From the NCBI RefSeq assembly GCF_000472965.1, contig NZ_AXAU01000001.1, forward strand, positions 62,001-126,000: 64,000 nt of DNA, given 5' to 3'. The notes under the pieces are model-generated. The model made no database searches. It worked only from the letters and a program-made list of their open reading frames with translations, and was not told the origin of the DNA. Of the stretch, positions 7,812 through 17,191 are shown piece after piece (position 1 is the first letter of the stretch; each line of letters opens with the position of its first letter). The position numbers were made by a program, and so were the translations under genes. The DNA comes from Bradyrhizobium murdochi (GTDB lineage Bacteria; Pseudomonadota; Alphaproteobacteria; Rhizobiales; Xanthobacteraceae).

Positions 7812-9026
7812 ATGAAGGTCGAGCTTGCACTTCCACCGTCGAAGCGGGATTTGCGGCTAGACTTGTTTCGGGGCCTCGCGAACTGGCTGATGTTCCTTGG
7901 TCATGTCTCCACCGGCGTGCTGGCTTGGTTTTCTTTCCGAAATTACGGCTTCAGCGACGGCGCTGATCTGTTCGTGTTCATTTCCGGCTATACCTCGGCT
8001 CTCGTCTTTGGGAGAAGAATGCTCGAAGGTGGCTTTGTGTTCGGGGCAACGAGGCTGTTGCGGCGCGTGTGGCAAATCTACGTCGCCCACATTTTGCTGT
8101 TCGTGATCTATCTGGCTTCGGTCCATTTCTTGTCAAACAAGTTCAACGCTCCCGATTTCATCGACCGCTTTAATGTCGCTCCCCTGTTGAACGCGCCGGT
8201 CGAAACTGTCACGCAAGGGCTGTTACTCCGATACAAGCCGCCGAATCTCGACGTGCTGCCGCTTTACGTTGTCTTGATGGGTGCCTTTCCGCCGGTGCTC
8301 TGGCTGATGCTCAGGCACCGCAACTGGGTGATGCTGGTATCGATGCTCGTCTATTTCGCCGCCCGGCAATTTGACTGGAACCTCTTCTCCTATCCTTCGG
8401 GGGCCTGGTATTTCAACCCGTTCGCATGGCAGCTACTTTTCGTGCTGGGAGCGTGGCTGGCATTGGGTGGAGCCAATACGCTGCATTTCCTGGTTCGCTC
8501 CCGGGCAGTCCTGGTCTTCGGATTGACCTATTTGCTCTTTGCTGCCGTCATGACGTTGGCCGCGCAGATACCCGAGCTTCAGAACCTGTTTTCGCGCGCT
8601 CTGTTCGAAGCCTTTAACCCGAACGACAAGACCAATCTGGCGCCCTATCGCTTCCTGCACTTGGCGGTCCTGATCATCCTGGGTGCGCGGTTCATACCGA
8701 TCGATGCGGCGGGATTGCAGGCCGCCATTTGGAAGCCGCTGGTCAGATGCGGCCAGCAGTCACTCGAAGTGTTTGCCGTCGGCATCTTTCTCTCATTCAT
8801 CGGGTATTTTGTGCTGCAAGTGACTTCCAGCGGCGTTATCGCCCAATTGCTGGTTGGAACCGGCGGCATCTCGATTATGACGGCGGTCGCCTACTATCGG
8901 TCGTGGTCGAAGCGCGTTGAAAAACCTGCTCACTGCCATGCCAATCAGCCTGCTGCCCAAAACCCTCACGCGCCCACCGGCGAACTAGTCCTGCAAGGTA
9001 ATAAGACAGTCGTCGGCGCTGCCTGA
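7812..9026 (+). CDS. opgC: OpgC-type integral membrane protein
   Basis: 404 residues with about ten hydrophobic segments. The N-terminal RDLRLDLFRGLANWLMFLGH is the OpgC/acyltransferase-3-like signature, in which the Arg and His are placed as in enzymes that transfer succinyl groups to osmoregulated periplasmic glucans. The FVFISGYTSALVFGRRM segment that follows is also family-typical. Function in glucan substitution is inferred from family. It begins 79 bp after the CBS-BON gene. A FixK-like half-match at 7782-7795 (TTGATGCTTGTCAG) is too close to the start for a class II promoter. Confidence 0.85.
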   Translation: MKVELALPPSKRDLRLDLFRGLANWLMFLGHVSTGVLAWFSFRNYGFSDGADLFVFISGYTSALVFGRRMLEGGFVFGATRLLRRVWQIYVAHILLFVIYLASVHFLSNKFNAPDFIDRFNVAPLLNAPVETVTQGLLLRYKPPNLDVLPLYVVLMGAFPPVLWLMLRHRNWVMLVSMLVYFAARQFDWNLFSYPSGAWYFNPFAWQLLFVLGAWLALGGANTLHFLVRSRAVLVFGLTYLLFAAVMTLAAQIPELQNLFSRALFEAFNPNDKTNLAPYRFLHLAVLIILGARFIPIDAAGLQAAIWKPLVRCGQQSLEVFAVGIFLSFIGYFVLQVTSSGVIAQLLVGTGGISIMTAVAYYRSWSKRVEKPAHCHANQPAAQNPHAPTGELVLQGNKTVVGAA

Positions 9027-9173
9027 ACCGCAAGCGGTACGGCTTCGCAGCGCCATCGCCATCGCATCTCTCCTTGAATCCTTCTGAAGTGCGATCAGGA
9101 AGAATCCAACTTACGTCCCGCACCGTAGCTTCCTTTGCTGAACCTTCTCCTGCAGACACTAGGGCGCTGGTCT

Positions 9174-9187
9174 TTGCGCTGGGACAA
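9174..9187 (+). promoter_or_regulatory. Possible NnrR/Fnr-type site upstream of nnrS
   Basis: TTGCGCTGGGACAA lies inside a larger palindrome CTTTG-N8-CAAAG, with its centre 76 bp before the nnrS ATG. It departs from FixK boxes in the right half, but the TTGCG-N4-xACAA form is close to the site described for the nitric-oxide regulator NnrR in Rhodobacter. A short hairpin (AGCCGC/GCGGCT, 9191-9209) follows it. Assignment is tentative. Confidence 0.4.
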
Positions 9188-9256
9188 AGAAGCCGCGGCT
9201 TGCGCGGCTAAAAAGGAGTCTAAACAGCCAGAAAGCGCTCCAAGCAGGTCAACGTC

Positions 9257-10432
9257 ATGTCCATATCGCGGTTGAGAGATTATCAAGGCCCCGCCTTGTT
9301 TTCGTACGGCTTCCGGCCGTTCTTCTTCTTCGGATCAGTCTATGCCGGTGCCATCATGCTGGTGTGGTTGCCGGCGTTTTACGGGCAACTGCAGCTCAGC
9401 ACGGCGTTTGCGCCCCGGGACTGGCACGTCCACGAGATGCTGTTTGGATATACCGCCGCGGTCGTCGCGGGCTTCCTGCTGACGGCAGTGCCGAACTGGA
9501 CCGGCAGGCTGCCGCTGCAGGGCAGGCCGCTCGTCGTGCTGTTCTCGACCTGGGTTGCAGGACGCATCGCCGTCAGCATTTCGGCCTGGATCGGCTGGGG
9601 CCCGGCCGCGGCCATTGAATCCCTTTTCCTCATCCTGCTTGCGGCGGCAGCCGGGCGCGAGATCATTGCGGGCAGGAAGTGGGGTAATCTCAAGATTGTC
9701 GTCATCATCAGCTTGCTCGCCGCCGGAAACCTCGCGTTTCACTTCGAGGCGCATCTCTCCGGGCTCGCGGAAAACGCCACCCGTGTTGGCGTCGCCATGG
9801 TGATTATCCTGATCGCGCTGATCGGCGGTCGCGTCATCCCGAGCTTTACCCGCAACTGGCTGGCAAGGCAGGTTCCAGGTCACATGCCATCGCCGTTCGG
9901 CCGCTTCGATGTCCTGACGATGGTCCTTACCGTGTTCGTGCTTGCGCTCTGGGCAGCGCGACCGCTGGACCGAACGACCGGCTGGCTGCTGGTGGCATGC
10001 GGCTTCATGCACATCGTTCGCCTCCTGCGCTGGGCCGGTTACCGGACGTGGGCCGACCGGCTGGTGCTAATCATGCATGTCGCCTATGCGTTCGTCCCCG
10101 CTGGCTTCATCCTCTCCGCGCTCAGTGCGCTCGACCTCATTGCACCGAGCGCCGGGATCCACGCCTGGACGGGCGGGGCGATCGGCGCCATGACGCTCGC
10201 CGTGATGAGCCGGGCCACGCTCGGTCATACCGGGCGGCGGCTGGAAGCCTCGCCGGCTACGCATATGATCTACGCATCCGTCATCGTCGCTGCCCTGGCG
10301 CGGGTCGGCGCTGTGCTGGAAGTCGATCACACGGAGGTGCTGCTGGCGGTTGCCGGCATCGCCTGGGCAACAGCATTTCTGGGATTTGCTGCCGCCTATT
10401 CGGTGGCGTTCTGGTCGCCGCGCCGGTTCTAA
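9257..10432 (+). CDS. nnrS: NnrS family haem-copper membrane protein
   Basis: 391 residues with twelve hydrophobic segments; NnrS proteins protect against nitric oxide and the iron-nitrosyl stress of denitrification. Family marks: the N-terminal ALFSYGFRPFFFFGSVYA, DWHVHEMLFGYTAAVVAGFLLTAVPNWTGR (His residues thought to bind haem or copper), GGRVIPSFTRNWL and HAWTGGAIGAMTLAVMSRATLGHTGR. All are intact. It fits the neighbourhood, since nitrate reductase activity feeds nitric oxide formation. Confidence 0.94.
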   Translation: MSISRLRDYQGPALFSYGFRPFFFFGSVYAGAIMLVWLPAFYGQLQLSTAFAPRDWHVHEMLFGYTAAVVAGFLLTAVPNWTGRLPLQGRPLVVLFSTWVAGRIAVSISAWIGWGPAAAIESLFLILLAAAAGREIIAGRKWGNLKIVVIISLLAAGNLAFHFEAHLSGLAENATRVGVAMVIILIALIGGRVIPSFTRNWLARQVPGHMPSPFGRFDVLTMVLTVFVLALWAARPLDRTTGWLLVACGFMHIVRLLRWAGYRTWADRLVLIMHVAYAFVPAGFILSALSALDLIAPSAGIHAWTGGAIGAMTLAVMSRATLGHTGRRLEASPATHMIYASVIVAALARVGAVLEVDHTEVLLAVAGIAWATAFLGFAAAYSVAFWSPRRF

Positions 10433-10561
10433 CCACTACCGGCAGTTCAGGCTTGTTGCTGACGGATTCATGTGTCGAATTCACTCAAAGGTCAATGAGC
10501 GGCGTCGGATGAATGGATGAGCAGTGAATGGAACGGCGCTCAAGCGGCGCCAGCTCCAGGC

Positions 10562-10843
10562 TCATCCACGTCGCGGTAAGTTCATTACGCGACGCGACCC
10601 CGTCTGTGCTTGCACGACGGATGTATGGTCCAATGAATGTTCCAATTCATGATGGCCGCCCGTCAGTTGCATCACTTCGACGCAGTCGGCATTCAGACGC
10701 TCATTGTCGACCAACTGCTCCGCCAACACCAGCGCCTCGGATGGTCCGTCGGATTGGACGTCGATCTGGCGCTGGAGGCACTTGAAACTATGGCCGTCCG
10801 AATTGCAAAGATCCTTGTAGAAGGAAACGCGATAATTATTCAT
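10562..10843 (-). CDS. Small unknown protein downstream of fixK
   Basis: 93 residues starting MNNYRVSFYKDLCNSDGHSFKCLQRQ, with a GGGAG Shine-Dalgarno 7 bp before the ATG. Two cysteines (C13, C22) and a mixed alpha/beta composition; no membrane segment. The ATG is 37 bp after the fixK stop on the same strand, so it is probably read from the fixK message. I do not recognise a characterised family. It is more compact and less Arg-rich than the shadow frames around it, which supports a real gene. Confidence 0.75.
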   Translation of the reverse strand: MNNYRVSFYKDLCNSDGHSFKCLQRQIDVQSDGPSEALVLAEQLVDNERLNADCVEVMQLTGGHHELEHSLDHTSVVQAQTGSRRVMNLPRRG

Positions 10844-10880
10844 CGTGCACTCCCATCCTTCACGCTGTTGACGCTCACCC

Positions 10881-11585
10881 TCAGGCGTCCATGTCCGCCA
10901 GACGTCGGCGATTGCGCAGCACGATTTGGCGCGCGCTCGAAAACGCGAGGATGCCTTGGTCGCTGAGCTGGGAAAGCGCCCGCGATACGGTTTCGAGCGT
11001 CAGGCCGAGATAGTCGCCGATATCGCGGCGGCACATCGGCAGCGCCATCATTCCGGCCTGGGCAAGCCGACGGTCCATTTCCAGGAGGAAGGTGGCAACT
11101 TTTTCCATCGCAGTCTTGCGACCGAGAAGCAGCATATGATCCTCGGCGTGCCGGAGATCGCTTGCGGTCATGGTCCAAAGATTGTGAGCAACCTGGACGT
11201 TCGATCCGGCGGCCGCCTCGAGACTGCGGCGCTTCACCAAACGGACGGTGGTATCGGCAATGGCTTCGGCGGTAAGGCGATGCGCCGAACCGGCATCGAG
11301 GCCGAACACGTCGCCGGGGAGATGGAAGGCGCCGATCTGGCGCCGGCCGTCGCTGAGGAGCTTGTAGGTGCGCACCGCGCCGCGGATAACCTGATACACG
11401 TATTCGGAAGGTTCGCCTTCGCCGTAGATTTCTTCGTCCTTGCGGTATGAAAACTCGCTCGCAATCACGCCTGAACAACTGGCGATCACGCTAAACTGGT
11501 CGGTGGCGAGGGCAATCTGGCCGCGGGCGGCGGGGAAAGCCTTGGCTGCCGGAAGTGCCGTGGCGGTGATCGTTTGCGTGAGCAT
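10881..11585 (-). CDS. fixK: FixK, Crp/Fnr-family activator of microaerobic genes
   Basis: 234 residues. A cyclic-nucleotide-binding-like fold at about 45-150 (YVYQVIRGAVRTYKLLSDGRRQIGAFHLPGDVFGL) is followed by a helix-turn-helix around 183-215 with DIGDYLGLTLETVSRALSQL, whose Glu-x3-Arg pattern recognises TTGAT half-sites. The N-terminal Fe-S cysteines of Fnr are missing, so it does not sense oxygen by a cluster. C185 in the DNA-binding domain probably corresponds to the oxidation-sensitive Cys183 of B. diazoefficiens FixK2 (inferred from position). Directly after fixL-fixJ and a receiver gene, as in Bradyrhizobium. Likely activator of the many boxes in this window. Confidence 0.94.
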   Translation of the reverse strand: MLTQTITATALPAAKAFPAARGQIALATDQFSVIASCSGVIASEFSYRKDEEIYGEGEPSEYVYQVIRGAVRTYKLLSDGRRQIGAFHLPGDVFGLDAGSAHRLTAEAIADTTVRLVKRRSLEAAAGSNVQVAHNLWTMTASDLRHAEDHMLLLGRKTAMEKVATFLLEMDRRLAQAGMMALPMCRRDIGDYLGLTLETVSRALSQLSDQGILAFSSARQIVLRNRRRLADMDA

Positions 11586-11668
11586 TTTGCCATCTCCTCG
11601 ATGTGGGATGGCTCGGTGTACGTGCGTTTTTTGTTGCCGGATATTTCGGTCGATATCCTAAGGGCATT

Positions 11669-11678
11669 CCCGTACGGG
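11669..11678. promoter_or_regulatory. Palindrome in the fixK upstream region
   Basis: CCCGTACGGG, a perfect 10-bp palindrome in the 118-bp gap between fixK and the receiver gene, 84-93 bp before the fixK ATG. FixJ-P binds upstream of fixK in Bradyrhizobium, and this is the clearest dyad in the gap. I cannot show that it is the FixJ site. Confidence 0.25.
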
Positions 11679-11703
11679 GTTTTACGGAGGCAGCCCTGTG
11701 GCT

Positions 11704-12141
11704 TCAGGGCTTGCTTGCCGCGGGGCGCATACCAATTGCGTTTCGGACAGATTCGACAAGGTTACCGTCCAGGTTGGGCTTAAACAGCACCTGGCGCACC
11801 CCGGCCGAGATCGCCTTGGCCGAAATGTTCGCGTCCGGATATCCTGTAATCAGAACGATTGGCGTCGGGACGTCGAGGTCACGCAGTCGATGAACCAGCT
11901 CCAGGCCGTCGATGTCAGCCATTTTGTAGTCCACGACAAGGCAATCTGCGCGATTCCGGGTTGCAGACCCAAGCAAGGCCGTGCCGCTGCGGAAGGTCCG
12001 GACGTCGAAACCTTCCGTTTCCAGTAGAAATCGCAGCGATGTGCGGACGTCGTAATCGTCGTCGACGACGTAAACCATCGATTTCCGGCGCGAGGAACCG
12101 ATCCGGGCTTTATCGCTGGAGCCGTTTTGGGTGTTGGTCAT
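11704..12141 (-). CDS. Single-domain response regulator between fixJ and fixK
   Basis: 145 residues from the ATG at 12141; a start at 12216 would overlap fixJ by 32 bp and add a weakly coding leader. One receiver domain only: the acidic triad in VYVVDDDYDVR, the phospho-accepting Asp in CLVVDYKM, and the Thr/Lys switch in VLITGYP and LFKPN. No output domain. Same place as the orphan receiver gene between fixJ and fixK2 in B. diazoefficiens. It might compete with FixJ for phosphate from FixL or receive a signal from another kinase; neither is shown by sequence. Confidence 0.9.
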   Translation of the reverse strand: MTNTQNGSSDKARIGSSRRKSMVYVVDDDYDVRTSLRFLLETEGFDVRTFRSGTALLGSATRNRADCLVVDYKMADIDGLELVHRLRDLDVPTPIVLITGYPDANISAKAISAGVRQVLFKPNLDGNLVESVRNAIGMRPAASKP

Positions 12142-12184
12142 TCTAGCAAGATAGCCGGTTTCCCCGTTCCCGAATTGACTTGGC

Positions 12185-12802
12185 TCAATCCTCGACGATC
12201 CCGGCCCGGATCGCAAACCGCACCAGTTCGGAAAGGTTAGCGGCCTGCATCTTGGTCATGACGTTCGCCCGATAAACTTCCACGGTGCGCGGGCTGATGT
12301 CGTATTCCCTGGCGATCGCCTTGTTCGATAGTCCCTTCACGAGCCCTTGCATCACCTGGCGTTCGCGCTGGGTGAGGCTGGCGACCCGGGCAGCCATGTC
12401 GGCCGACATCGCCTCGCTTTTCGAGCTGCTTTCCCTCGTCGAAAGGGCGGTCTCGACCATGCCGATCAGCCGGTCATCCTCGAACGGCTTTTCGAGAAAA
12501 TCGAGCGCGCCTAGCTTCATCGCTTCCACCGCCAGTGGAACGTCTCCATGACCGGTCATGACGATGACCGGAAGCTTTCGCGAGCCCGAATTCAATTGAC
12601 GCAGCAGCTCCATGCCATCGATGCCCGGCATGCGCACGTCCGTGACCACGCAGCCGGCGTCCAGGTTCGCAAGCTCGTTCAGGAAAACTTGCGCGGAATC
12701 GAAAAGGCGTACGCTGAAGCCGGCCGAACCCAACAGGAAATCCAGCGAGTCGCGCATCGCCGGATCGTCGTCGATGACATAAACTTTAGCGCTCTGCGGC
12801 AT
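12185..12802 (-). CDS. fixJ: FixJ response regulator
   Basis: 205 residues. Receiver domain at 1-120 with DDD, the phosphorylation Asp in [11 protein letters not shown] (D55) and the VMTGHGD and KPF switch residues. A LuxR-type helix-turn-helix lies at about 140-200 ([25 protein letters not shown]). Phosphorylated by FixL under low oxygen, it activates fixK. The start overlaps the fixL 3-prime end by 17 bp, so both proteins are translated from one message. Confidence 0.97.
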   Translation of the reverse strand: MPQSAKVYVIDDDPAMRDSLDFLLGSAGFSVRLFDSAQVFLNELANLDAGCVVTDVRMPGIDGMELLRQLNSGSRKLPVIVMTGHGDVPLAVEAMKLGALDFLEKPFEDDRLIGMVETALSTRESSSKSEAMSADMAARVASLTQRERQVMQGLVKGLSNKAIAREYDISPRTVEVYRANVMTKMQAANLSELVRFAIRAGIVED

Positions 12803-14327
12803 CGGTCATATCCTTGGGGTGCGCAGCGGGCAGGGTGAATCGGAACGTCGCGCCACCCGACCTGTTCGTTTCGGCCCACATCCGGCCGCCATGGGTTTCG
12901 ATGATGGTGCGGCTGATCGAAAGGCCGACGCCCATGCCGGCTTCCTTCGTGGTGAAAAATGGCTGAAACAGGTTCGCAAGGACATCGTCGGCGAATCCCG
13001 GACCGGTATCCGAAACCGCTATTTCAATCATATCATCTGCAGCCTTGGTGTTTGAGGCAATCAGCTCGCGGTGCGTCGAACCGGCCATCGCCTCAAGCGC
13101 GTTGCGGAAAAGGTTAACCAGCACCTGCTGAATCTGGACCCTGTCAGCAAGCACGAGGTCGCATGTCGGGTCGAGATTGAAGCGCAGCAGTACCCCCTGT
13201 TCGCGGGCACCGGTGAGACCGAGCGCGCCGGCCTCCTCAATCAGTTTCGAAAGACTCTCGACCCGCTTTTCGGACGCTTCGCGCGCGACGAAGTTGCGCA
13301 GTCGCCTAATGATATCGCCGGCTCGGATTGCCTGCTCGGCGGCGCGGTCGAGAGCTGCCTCGATCTTTGGCGCATTGGCGTCCGTGCTGCCGGACAGTAG
13401 ACGGCGCGACCCCTTCATATAGTTGCTGATGGCCGACAGCGGCTGATTGAGCTCGTGCGCGAGCGCGGAGGCCATCTCGCCCATCGCGCTGAGGCGGGAC
13501 ATGTGAACGAGTTCGGATTGCAGTTCCTGGAGTCGCGTCTGCGTACGTTGCTGCTCGGTGAGGTCGCGCACGAAACCCGTAAAGTAGCGCCGCCCGCCCG
13601 ATCGCATTTCGCCGACGGCGAGGTGCATCGGAAAAGTGGTGCCGTCCTTGCGCATGCCGGTCACAATGCGGCCGATGCCGATGATGCGCTGTTCGCTTGT
13701 CTTCAGGTAGCGGGCGATGTAGCCGTCATGACGGCTGCGATCCGGCTCCGGCATCAGCTCGCTGATGTTCTTTCCGATCGCCTCGGATTCGCTGTAGCCG
13801 AACTGACGCTCGGCGGCACTCGAGAAGAACTGCATGATTCCATGCTCGTCGATCACGATCATCGCATCGGGGATCGTATCCAGAATCGAGCGAAAGTGTC
13901 TTTCGCGGGTCCTGACCGCCTCCTCAAGGCGCTTCTCGCGATTGATGTCGATCATGACGCCGCTGAGCCGGGCCGGAGCGCCATCGGGACCATCGATGGT
14001 AGTGCCGAGCGCGCGCACCCAATGAGCATCATCCGAGTGCCGGATCACTCTGTACTGAATGTCGAAACTGCACCCCGTGTCGATCGAGTGTTGCACGGCC
14101 TTTGCCGTGCGATCGCGATCCTGCACATCAAGCAGGGAAAGGAAGAGATCGTAGTCTACAGGCGTGTCCGCCTCGACTCCGAAGAGCTTCCGCGTGGCGT
14201 TGGACCAGTTCAACTTCCGCGTTGATAGTTCAAGATCCCAGGCGCCGACGCCGGATCCCTCCGCACCGCTGCGCGCGTTCTGATCGAGCGGATCCTGACT
14301 TTGGAACGGTCGGTCGGCGTCAGTCAT
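12786..14327 (-). CDS. fixL: FixL oxygen-sensing histidine kinase
   Basis: 513 residues. Two PAS domains (about 25-130 and 145-255). The second is the haem-binding one: the proximal ligand is H200 in [11 protein letters not shown] and the pocket arginine is R220 in IGIGRIVTG, the same positions as in B. diazoefficiens FixL. The dimerisation/phospho-acceptor helix has H291 in [11 protein letters not shown], and the ATP-binding domain shows [24 protein letters not shown] and GMGVGLSIS. There are no membrane spans, so it is a soluble form as in Bradyrhizobium. Oxygen on the haem turns the kinase off; at low oxygen it phosphorylates FixJ. Confidence 0.97.
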   Translation of the reverse strand: MTDADRPFQSQDPLDQNARSGAEGSGVGAWDLELSTRKLNWSNATRKLFGVEADTPVDYDLFLSLLDVQDRDRTAKAVQHSIDTGCSFDIQYRVIRHSDDAHWVRALGTTIDGPDGAPARLSGVMIDINREKRLEEAVRTRERHFRSILDTIPDAMIVIDEHGIMQFFSSAAERQFGYSESEAIGKNISELMPEPDRSRHDGYIARYLKTSEQRIIGIGRIVTGMRKDGTTFPMHLAVGEMRSGGRRYFTGFVRDLTEQQRTQTRLQELQSELVHMSRLSAMGEMASALAHELNQPLSAISNYMKGSRRLLSGSTDANAPKIEAALDRAAEQAIRAGDIIRRLRNFVAREASEKRVESLSKLIEEAGALGLTGAREQGVLLRFNLDPTCDLVLADRVQIQQVLVNLFRNALEAMAGSTHRELIASNTKAADDMIEIAVSDTGPGFADDVLANLFQPFFTTKEAGMGVGLSISRTIIETHGGRMWAETNRSGGATFRFTLPAAHPKDMTDAAER

Positions 14328-14510
14328 ACTTCGCCTTTTAGGCCCCTTTGCCTATCAGATATCGCATTAAGTCGAGCATGTGAAATGACCCGCGACGTTA
14401 GTGGTCATCCGCCTGTATCTGATTGATTTCGAACGTAATTTCAACAAGCCCGCGAGGTCGTGCCCCGCAAATGAACGGCTTGCAATTCTCTGCGAGAGCC
14501 GAGGCGTCGC

Positions 14511-14524
14511 TTGATCTAGGTCAG
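14511..14524 (+). promoter_or_regulatory. FixK-like box, one mismatch, upstream of a stress-protein gene
   Basis: TTGATCTAGGTCAG differs from the FixK consensus only in the last base. Centre 89 bp before the ATG chosen at 14607. It lies in the gap between divergent fixL and the stress-protein gene and is closer to the latter. Confidence 0.65.
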
Positions 14525-14606
14525 GTTCGAACTGGGGCGGGCCTCTAGGATGCAATCGACGGCAGGAGGCCCATACGGCATTTCATCACAGGCCATGGAG
14601 CAGATT

Positions 14607-15434
14607 ATGAACTACAAGACCGTCATGGTTGGTCTGGCGCTGGACCGCCCCAACGATGCTTGCCTTGCCGTGGCCGGAGATATCGCCGAACGATTCGGGG
14701 CGCGGGCCATCGGCGTCGCCGCCTCGGACCTCAGGCCGCCAATGTATTTCGCCGAAGGCGACTTTGCGCAAGAGCTGCTCGATCAGGAAGTCCGTGGCAT
14801 CCACAAACGGCTGTCGGAGCTTGAGGCGGAGTTTCGCCAATCGGTCGAGAAGCGCGCGACGTCCGTCGAGTGGCGTTGCGGCCGGGCGTGGCCGGCGCCC
14901 TACATGCTGCAGCAGGTAAGGGCCGCCGACATTCTCGTGGTTGGCGCGCGCGCCGAGACCCTGGTCGATCCGAGCGCTGCCGTGGACCCGGGCGACCTGC
15001 TGATGCAGGCCGGCCGACCGCTCGTCGTCGTGCCACCCACCGTGCAATGGCTCGATTTGAGAAGTCTCCTGATTGCCTGGAAGGATGTGCGGGAAGCGCG
15101 CCGGGCCGTGTTCGACGCACTGCCGATCCTGGCTGTAGCAAAAGAAGTCACGATTACCGAGATCTGCGAGCAGGACGTCGCCCACGCCGATGCGATGTCG
15201 CATGTTGCCGATGTGGCAGAGTGGCTGCGCGGGCACGGCATCGTGGCGCATTCCGTTGTTCCAGAAAGGGCTGGCAACGTTACCGAACGACTCGACAAAA
15301 TCGCCCTCAATGTAGGTGCCGGTGCCGTGGTTGCCGGCGCTTATGGTCACTCGCGCTTGCGCGAATGGGTACTCGGTGGTGTCACGCGCCATCTTGCAAC
15401 TGAATCGCGCCGTTGCGCGGTCCTGTCCCGCTAA
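14607..15434 (+). CDS. Tandem universal stress protein
   Basis: 275 residues, two UspA-like halves. The first has ILVVGARAE and the second ends GAGAVVAGAYGHSRLREWVLGG, the G-x2-G-x9-G type nucleotide-binding motif of ATP-binding Usp proteins. Starts at 14550 and 14595 are also possible in frame. I chose 14607 (MNYKTVMVGLAL) because Usp domains begin this way and because a promoter at the box 14511-14524 would start near 14559, after the first ATG. Followed 27 bp later by a CBS gene, likely one operon induced at low oxygen. Confidence 0.88.
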   Translation: MNYKTVMVGLALDRPNDACLAVAGDIAERFGARAIGVAASDLRPPMYFAEGDFAQELLDQEVRGIHKRLSELEAEFRQSVEKRATSVEWRCGRAWPAPYMLQQVRAADILVVGARAETLVDPSAAVDPGDLLMQAGRPLVVVPPTVQWLDLRSLLIAWKDVREARRAVFDALPILAVAKEVTITEICEQDVAHADAMSHVADVAEWLRGHGIVAHSVVPERAGNVTERLDKIALNVGAGAVVAGAYGHSRLREWVLGGVTRHLATESRRCAVLSR

Positions 15435-15460
15435 GGGTTTGCATATCGCGAGGAACGGCC

Positions 15461-15907
15461 ATGCATAGATTTCTCGAAGCGACTGCAGGGCAGTACATGA
15501 CGCCTAACGTGAAGACGGTGGAGCGTGAGACCACCATGCGCGAGCTGCAGAGAATGTTCGACGAGGACGATTTCAACTGCTATCCGGTCCGCGACGGCGA
15601 GGACATTGTCGGCGTCGTCAGCCAATTCGACTTTCTGAAGTGCTTCGCCTTCAACCCCGGCCGAATGGTGCCGGCCTATGACGATCTCTTGTCTCGGATG
15701 GTCAGTGATGTCATGACGCCGGAATTTATCTATGTCGATCCGGCGACCAAGTTAACAAGAGTATTGCAGCTGATCGTAGACCACCGGATGAAGAGTCTTC
15801 CCGTGCTGGATGCCGCGCAGCGGTTGGTGGGAATCATTGCGCGCAAGGATATCATGCGCGCGTTGACCCGCAGCCAGCTCTTGATGTCTTCGCGCGATTC
15901 CAGATAG
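15461..15907 (+). CDS. Tandem CBS-domain protein
   Basis: 148 residues made of two CBS domains only (about 10-65 with MTPNVKTVERETTMREL, and 85-140 with VMTPEFIYVDPATKLTRVL and LVGIIARKDIMRAL). The start at 15461 has an AGGAAC Shine-Dalgarno; a longer frame from 15413 would run back towards the preceding gene. Such small Bateman proteins bind AMP or ATP and regulate partners by energy state. Its partner is unknown. Same operon as the stress protein upstream; converges with ackA. Confidence 0.88.
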   Translation: MHRFLEATAGQYMTPNVKTVERETTMRELQRMFDEDDFNCYPVRDGEDIVGVVSQFDFLKCFAFNPGRMVPAYDDLLSRMVSDVMTPEFIYVDPATKLTRVLQLIVDHRMKSLPVLDAAQRLVGIIARKDIMRALTRSQLLMSSRDSR

Positions 15908-15992
15908 ATCCCCGACGTCGCATCGTATCGAACCCAGCACGAACCTTTGATGCCTTTGAAATCGGCGGCATGGATATGGCACGCGAGTACAA

Positions 15993-17165
15993 TTATCTTG
16001 TTTTGGTCAAGCAATGCCTTGCGATCATGATCTCTTCATCCGTTGGGATAACGCGGACGTCTATTCGGCTTTCCTTGGCGCTGATCCGGCTCTTGGAAAG
16101 ATTATTGGCTTCACTGTCGAGTTCGACGCCCAGCCACCGCAGCCGGGCACATATGGCGGCTCGAACCGCGCTGGCGTGTTCACCTATCCCGCCGGTGAAC
16201 ACAAGGCAGTCCAGCCCACCAAGACTGTTGGCCATCGCCGATACTTGCCTGGTGACGCTGAACGCGAAGAGGTCGAGCGCCTCGGCGGCGCGGGGATCGT
16301 CGCTGGCAAGCAGTGTTCTTACATCATGGGAGATGCCGGAAACCCCAAGGAGACCGGATTCCCGATAAAGTAGACGCTCCACGTCAGCTGCCGACATCTG
16401 CATCGCCTGCTGCAGATACAGCAACACGCCGGGATCGATCGCCCCGCAACGGGTTCCCATGACGACGCCATCCAGAGCGGTCAGGCCCATCGTGGTATCG
16501 ACGCTCCGTCCGTTCTGCATTGCGCACAGGCTCGCGCCGTTACCAAGATGCGCGACGACCGTACGGGCTGCGGCAAGGGCAGGTGAGAGACCGGCGAGTC
16601 GGCTCGCTATGTATTCGTAGGATAGTCCATGGAAGCCATAGCGGCGGATACCGATCTCCTCAAAGCGTCGAGGAAGGGCGAAGCGGCTGACCGGAGGCTC
16701 GATTCCGTAATGGAAGGCAGTGTCAAAGCATGCGAATTGCGGCAAGTGCGGCCGCAATGAATTGATCTTGCGCATGGGGCTCAGGCATCGGGGCTGATGC
16801 AACGGTGCGAGCGGCGTCAGTCCGTCCAGTTCTTCAATGACTTCCTGCGAGACTCGGACTGCAGTCGTGAATTTCCTGCCGCCATGGACGACTCTATGGC
16901 CGATGGCGGCAAGCGCCTTGTGTCGGCTTTCCACCCAATCGATGACGTCGCTGAACAATCCACCTTCGGCCGCGTCCGATTGAGTGAGTTGTCTTTCCAG
17001 CAGGATATGCCCGCCGGCGTCCTTCACGACGAGCCGAGGATCCTCTTGATCTTCGTCGAGAAGACCCTTGCAGGACAATCGCGGATCGCCCCCCTCGGAG
17101 GTTTCGAACAGCGCAAACTTGATACTGGAGGAGCCTGCATTGAAGACGAGAATGGCATCGGACAT
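15993..17165 (-). CDS. ackA: Acetate kinase
   Basis: Converts acetyl phosphate and ADP to acetate and ATP. 390 residues from the ATG at 17165, which has GGAGG before it; the longer frame from 17234 would overlap the upstream gene. Signatures: ILVFNAGSSSIKFALFE at the start, GHRVVHGGRKF, FDTAFHYGI, RRYGFHGLSYEYIA, VAHLGNGASLCAMQNGRSVDTTMG and LVFTGGIGEHA. It lies 26 bp after the phosphoketolase gene and uses that enzyme's product, giving a substrate-level ATP source when respiration is limited. Confidence 0.95.
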   Translation of the reverse strand: MSDAILVFNAGSSSIKFALFETSEGGDPRLSCKGLLDEDQEDPRLVVKDAGGHILLERQLTQSDAAEGGLFSDVIDWVESRHKALAAIGHRVVHGGRKFTTAVRVSQEVIEELDGLTPLAPLHQPRCLSPMRKINSLRPHLPQFACFDTAFHYGIEPPVSRFALPRRFEEIGIRRYGFHGLSYEYIASRLAGLSPALAAARTVVAHLGNGASLCAMQNGRSVDTTMGLTALDGVVMGTRCGAIDPGVLLYLQQAMQMSAADVERLLYRESGLLGVSGISHDVRTLLASDDPRAAEALDLFAFSVTRQVSAMANSLGGLDCLVFTGGIGEHASAVRAAICARLRWLGVELDSEANNLSKSRISAKESRIDVRVIPTDEEIMIARHCLTKTR

Positions 17166-17191
17166 CGGTGCCTCCTGGTTGAGCAGACCAG

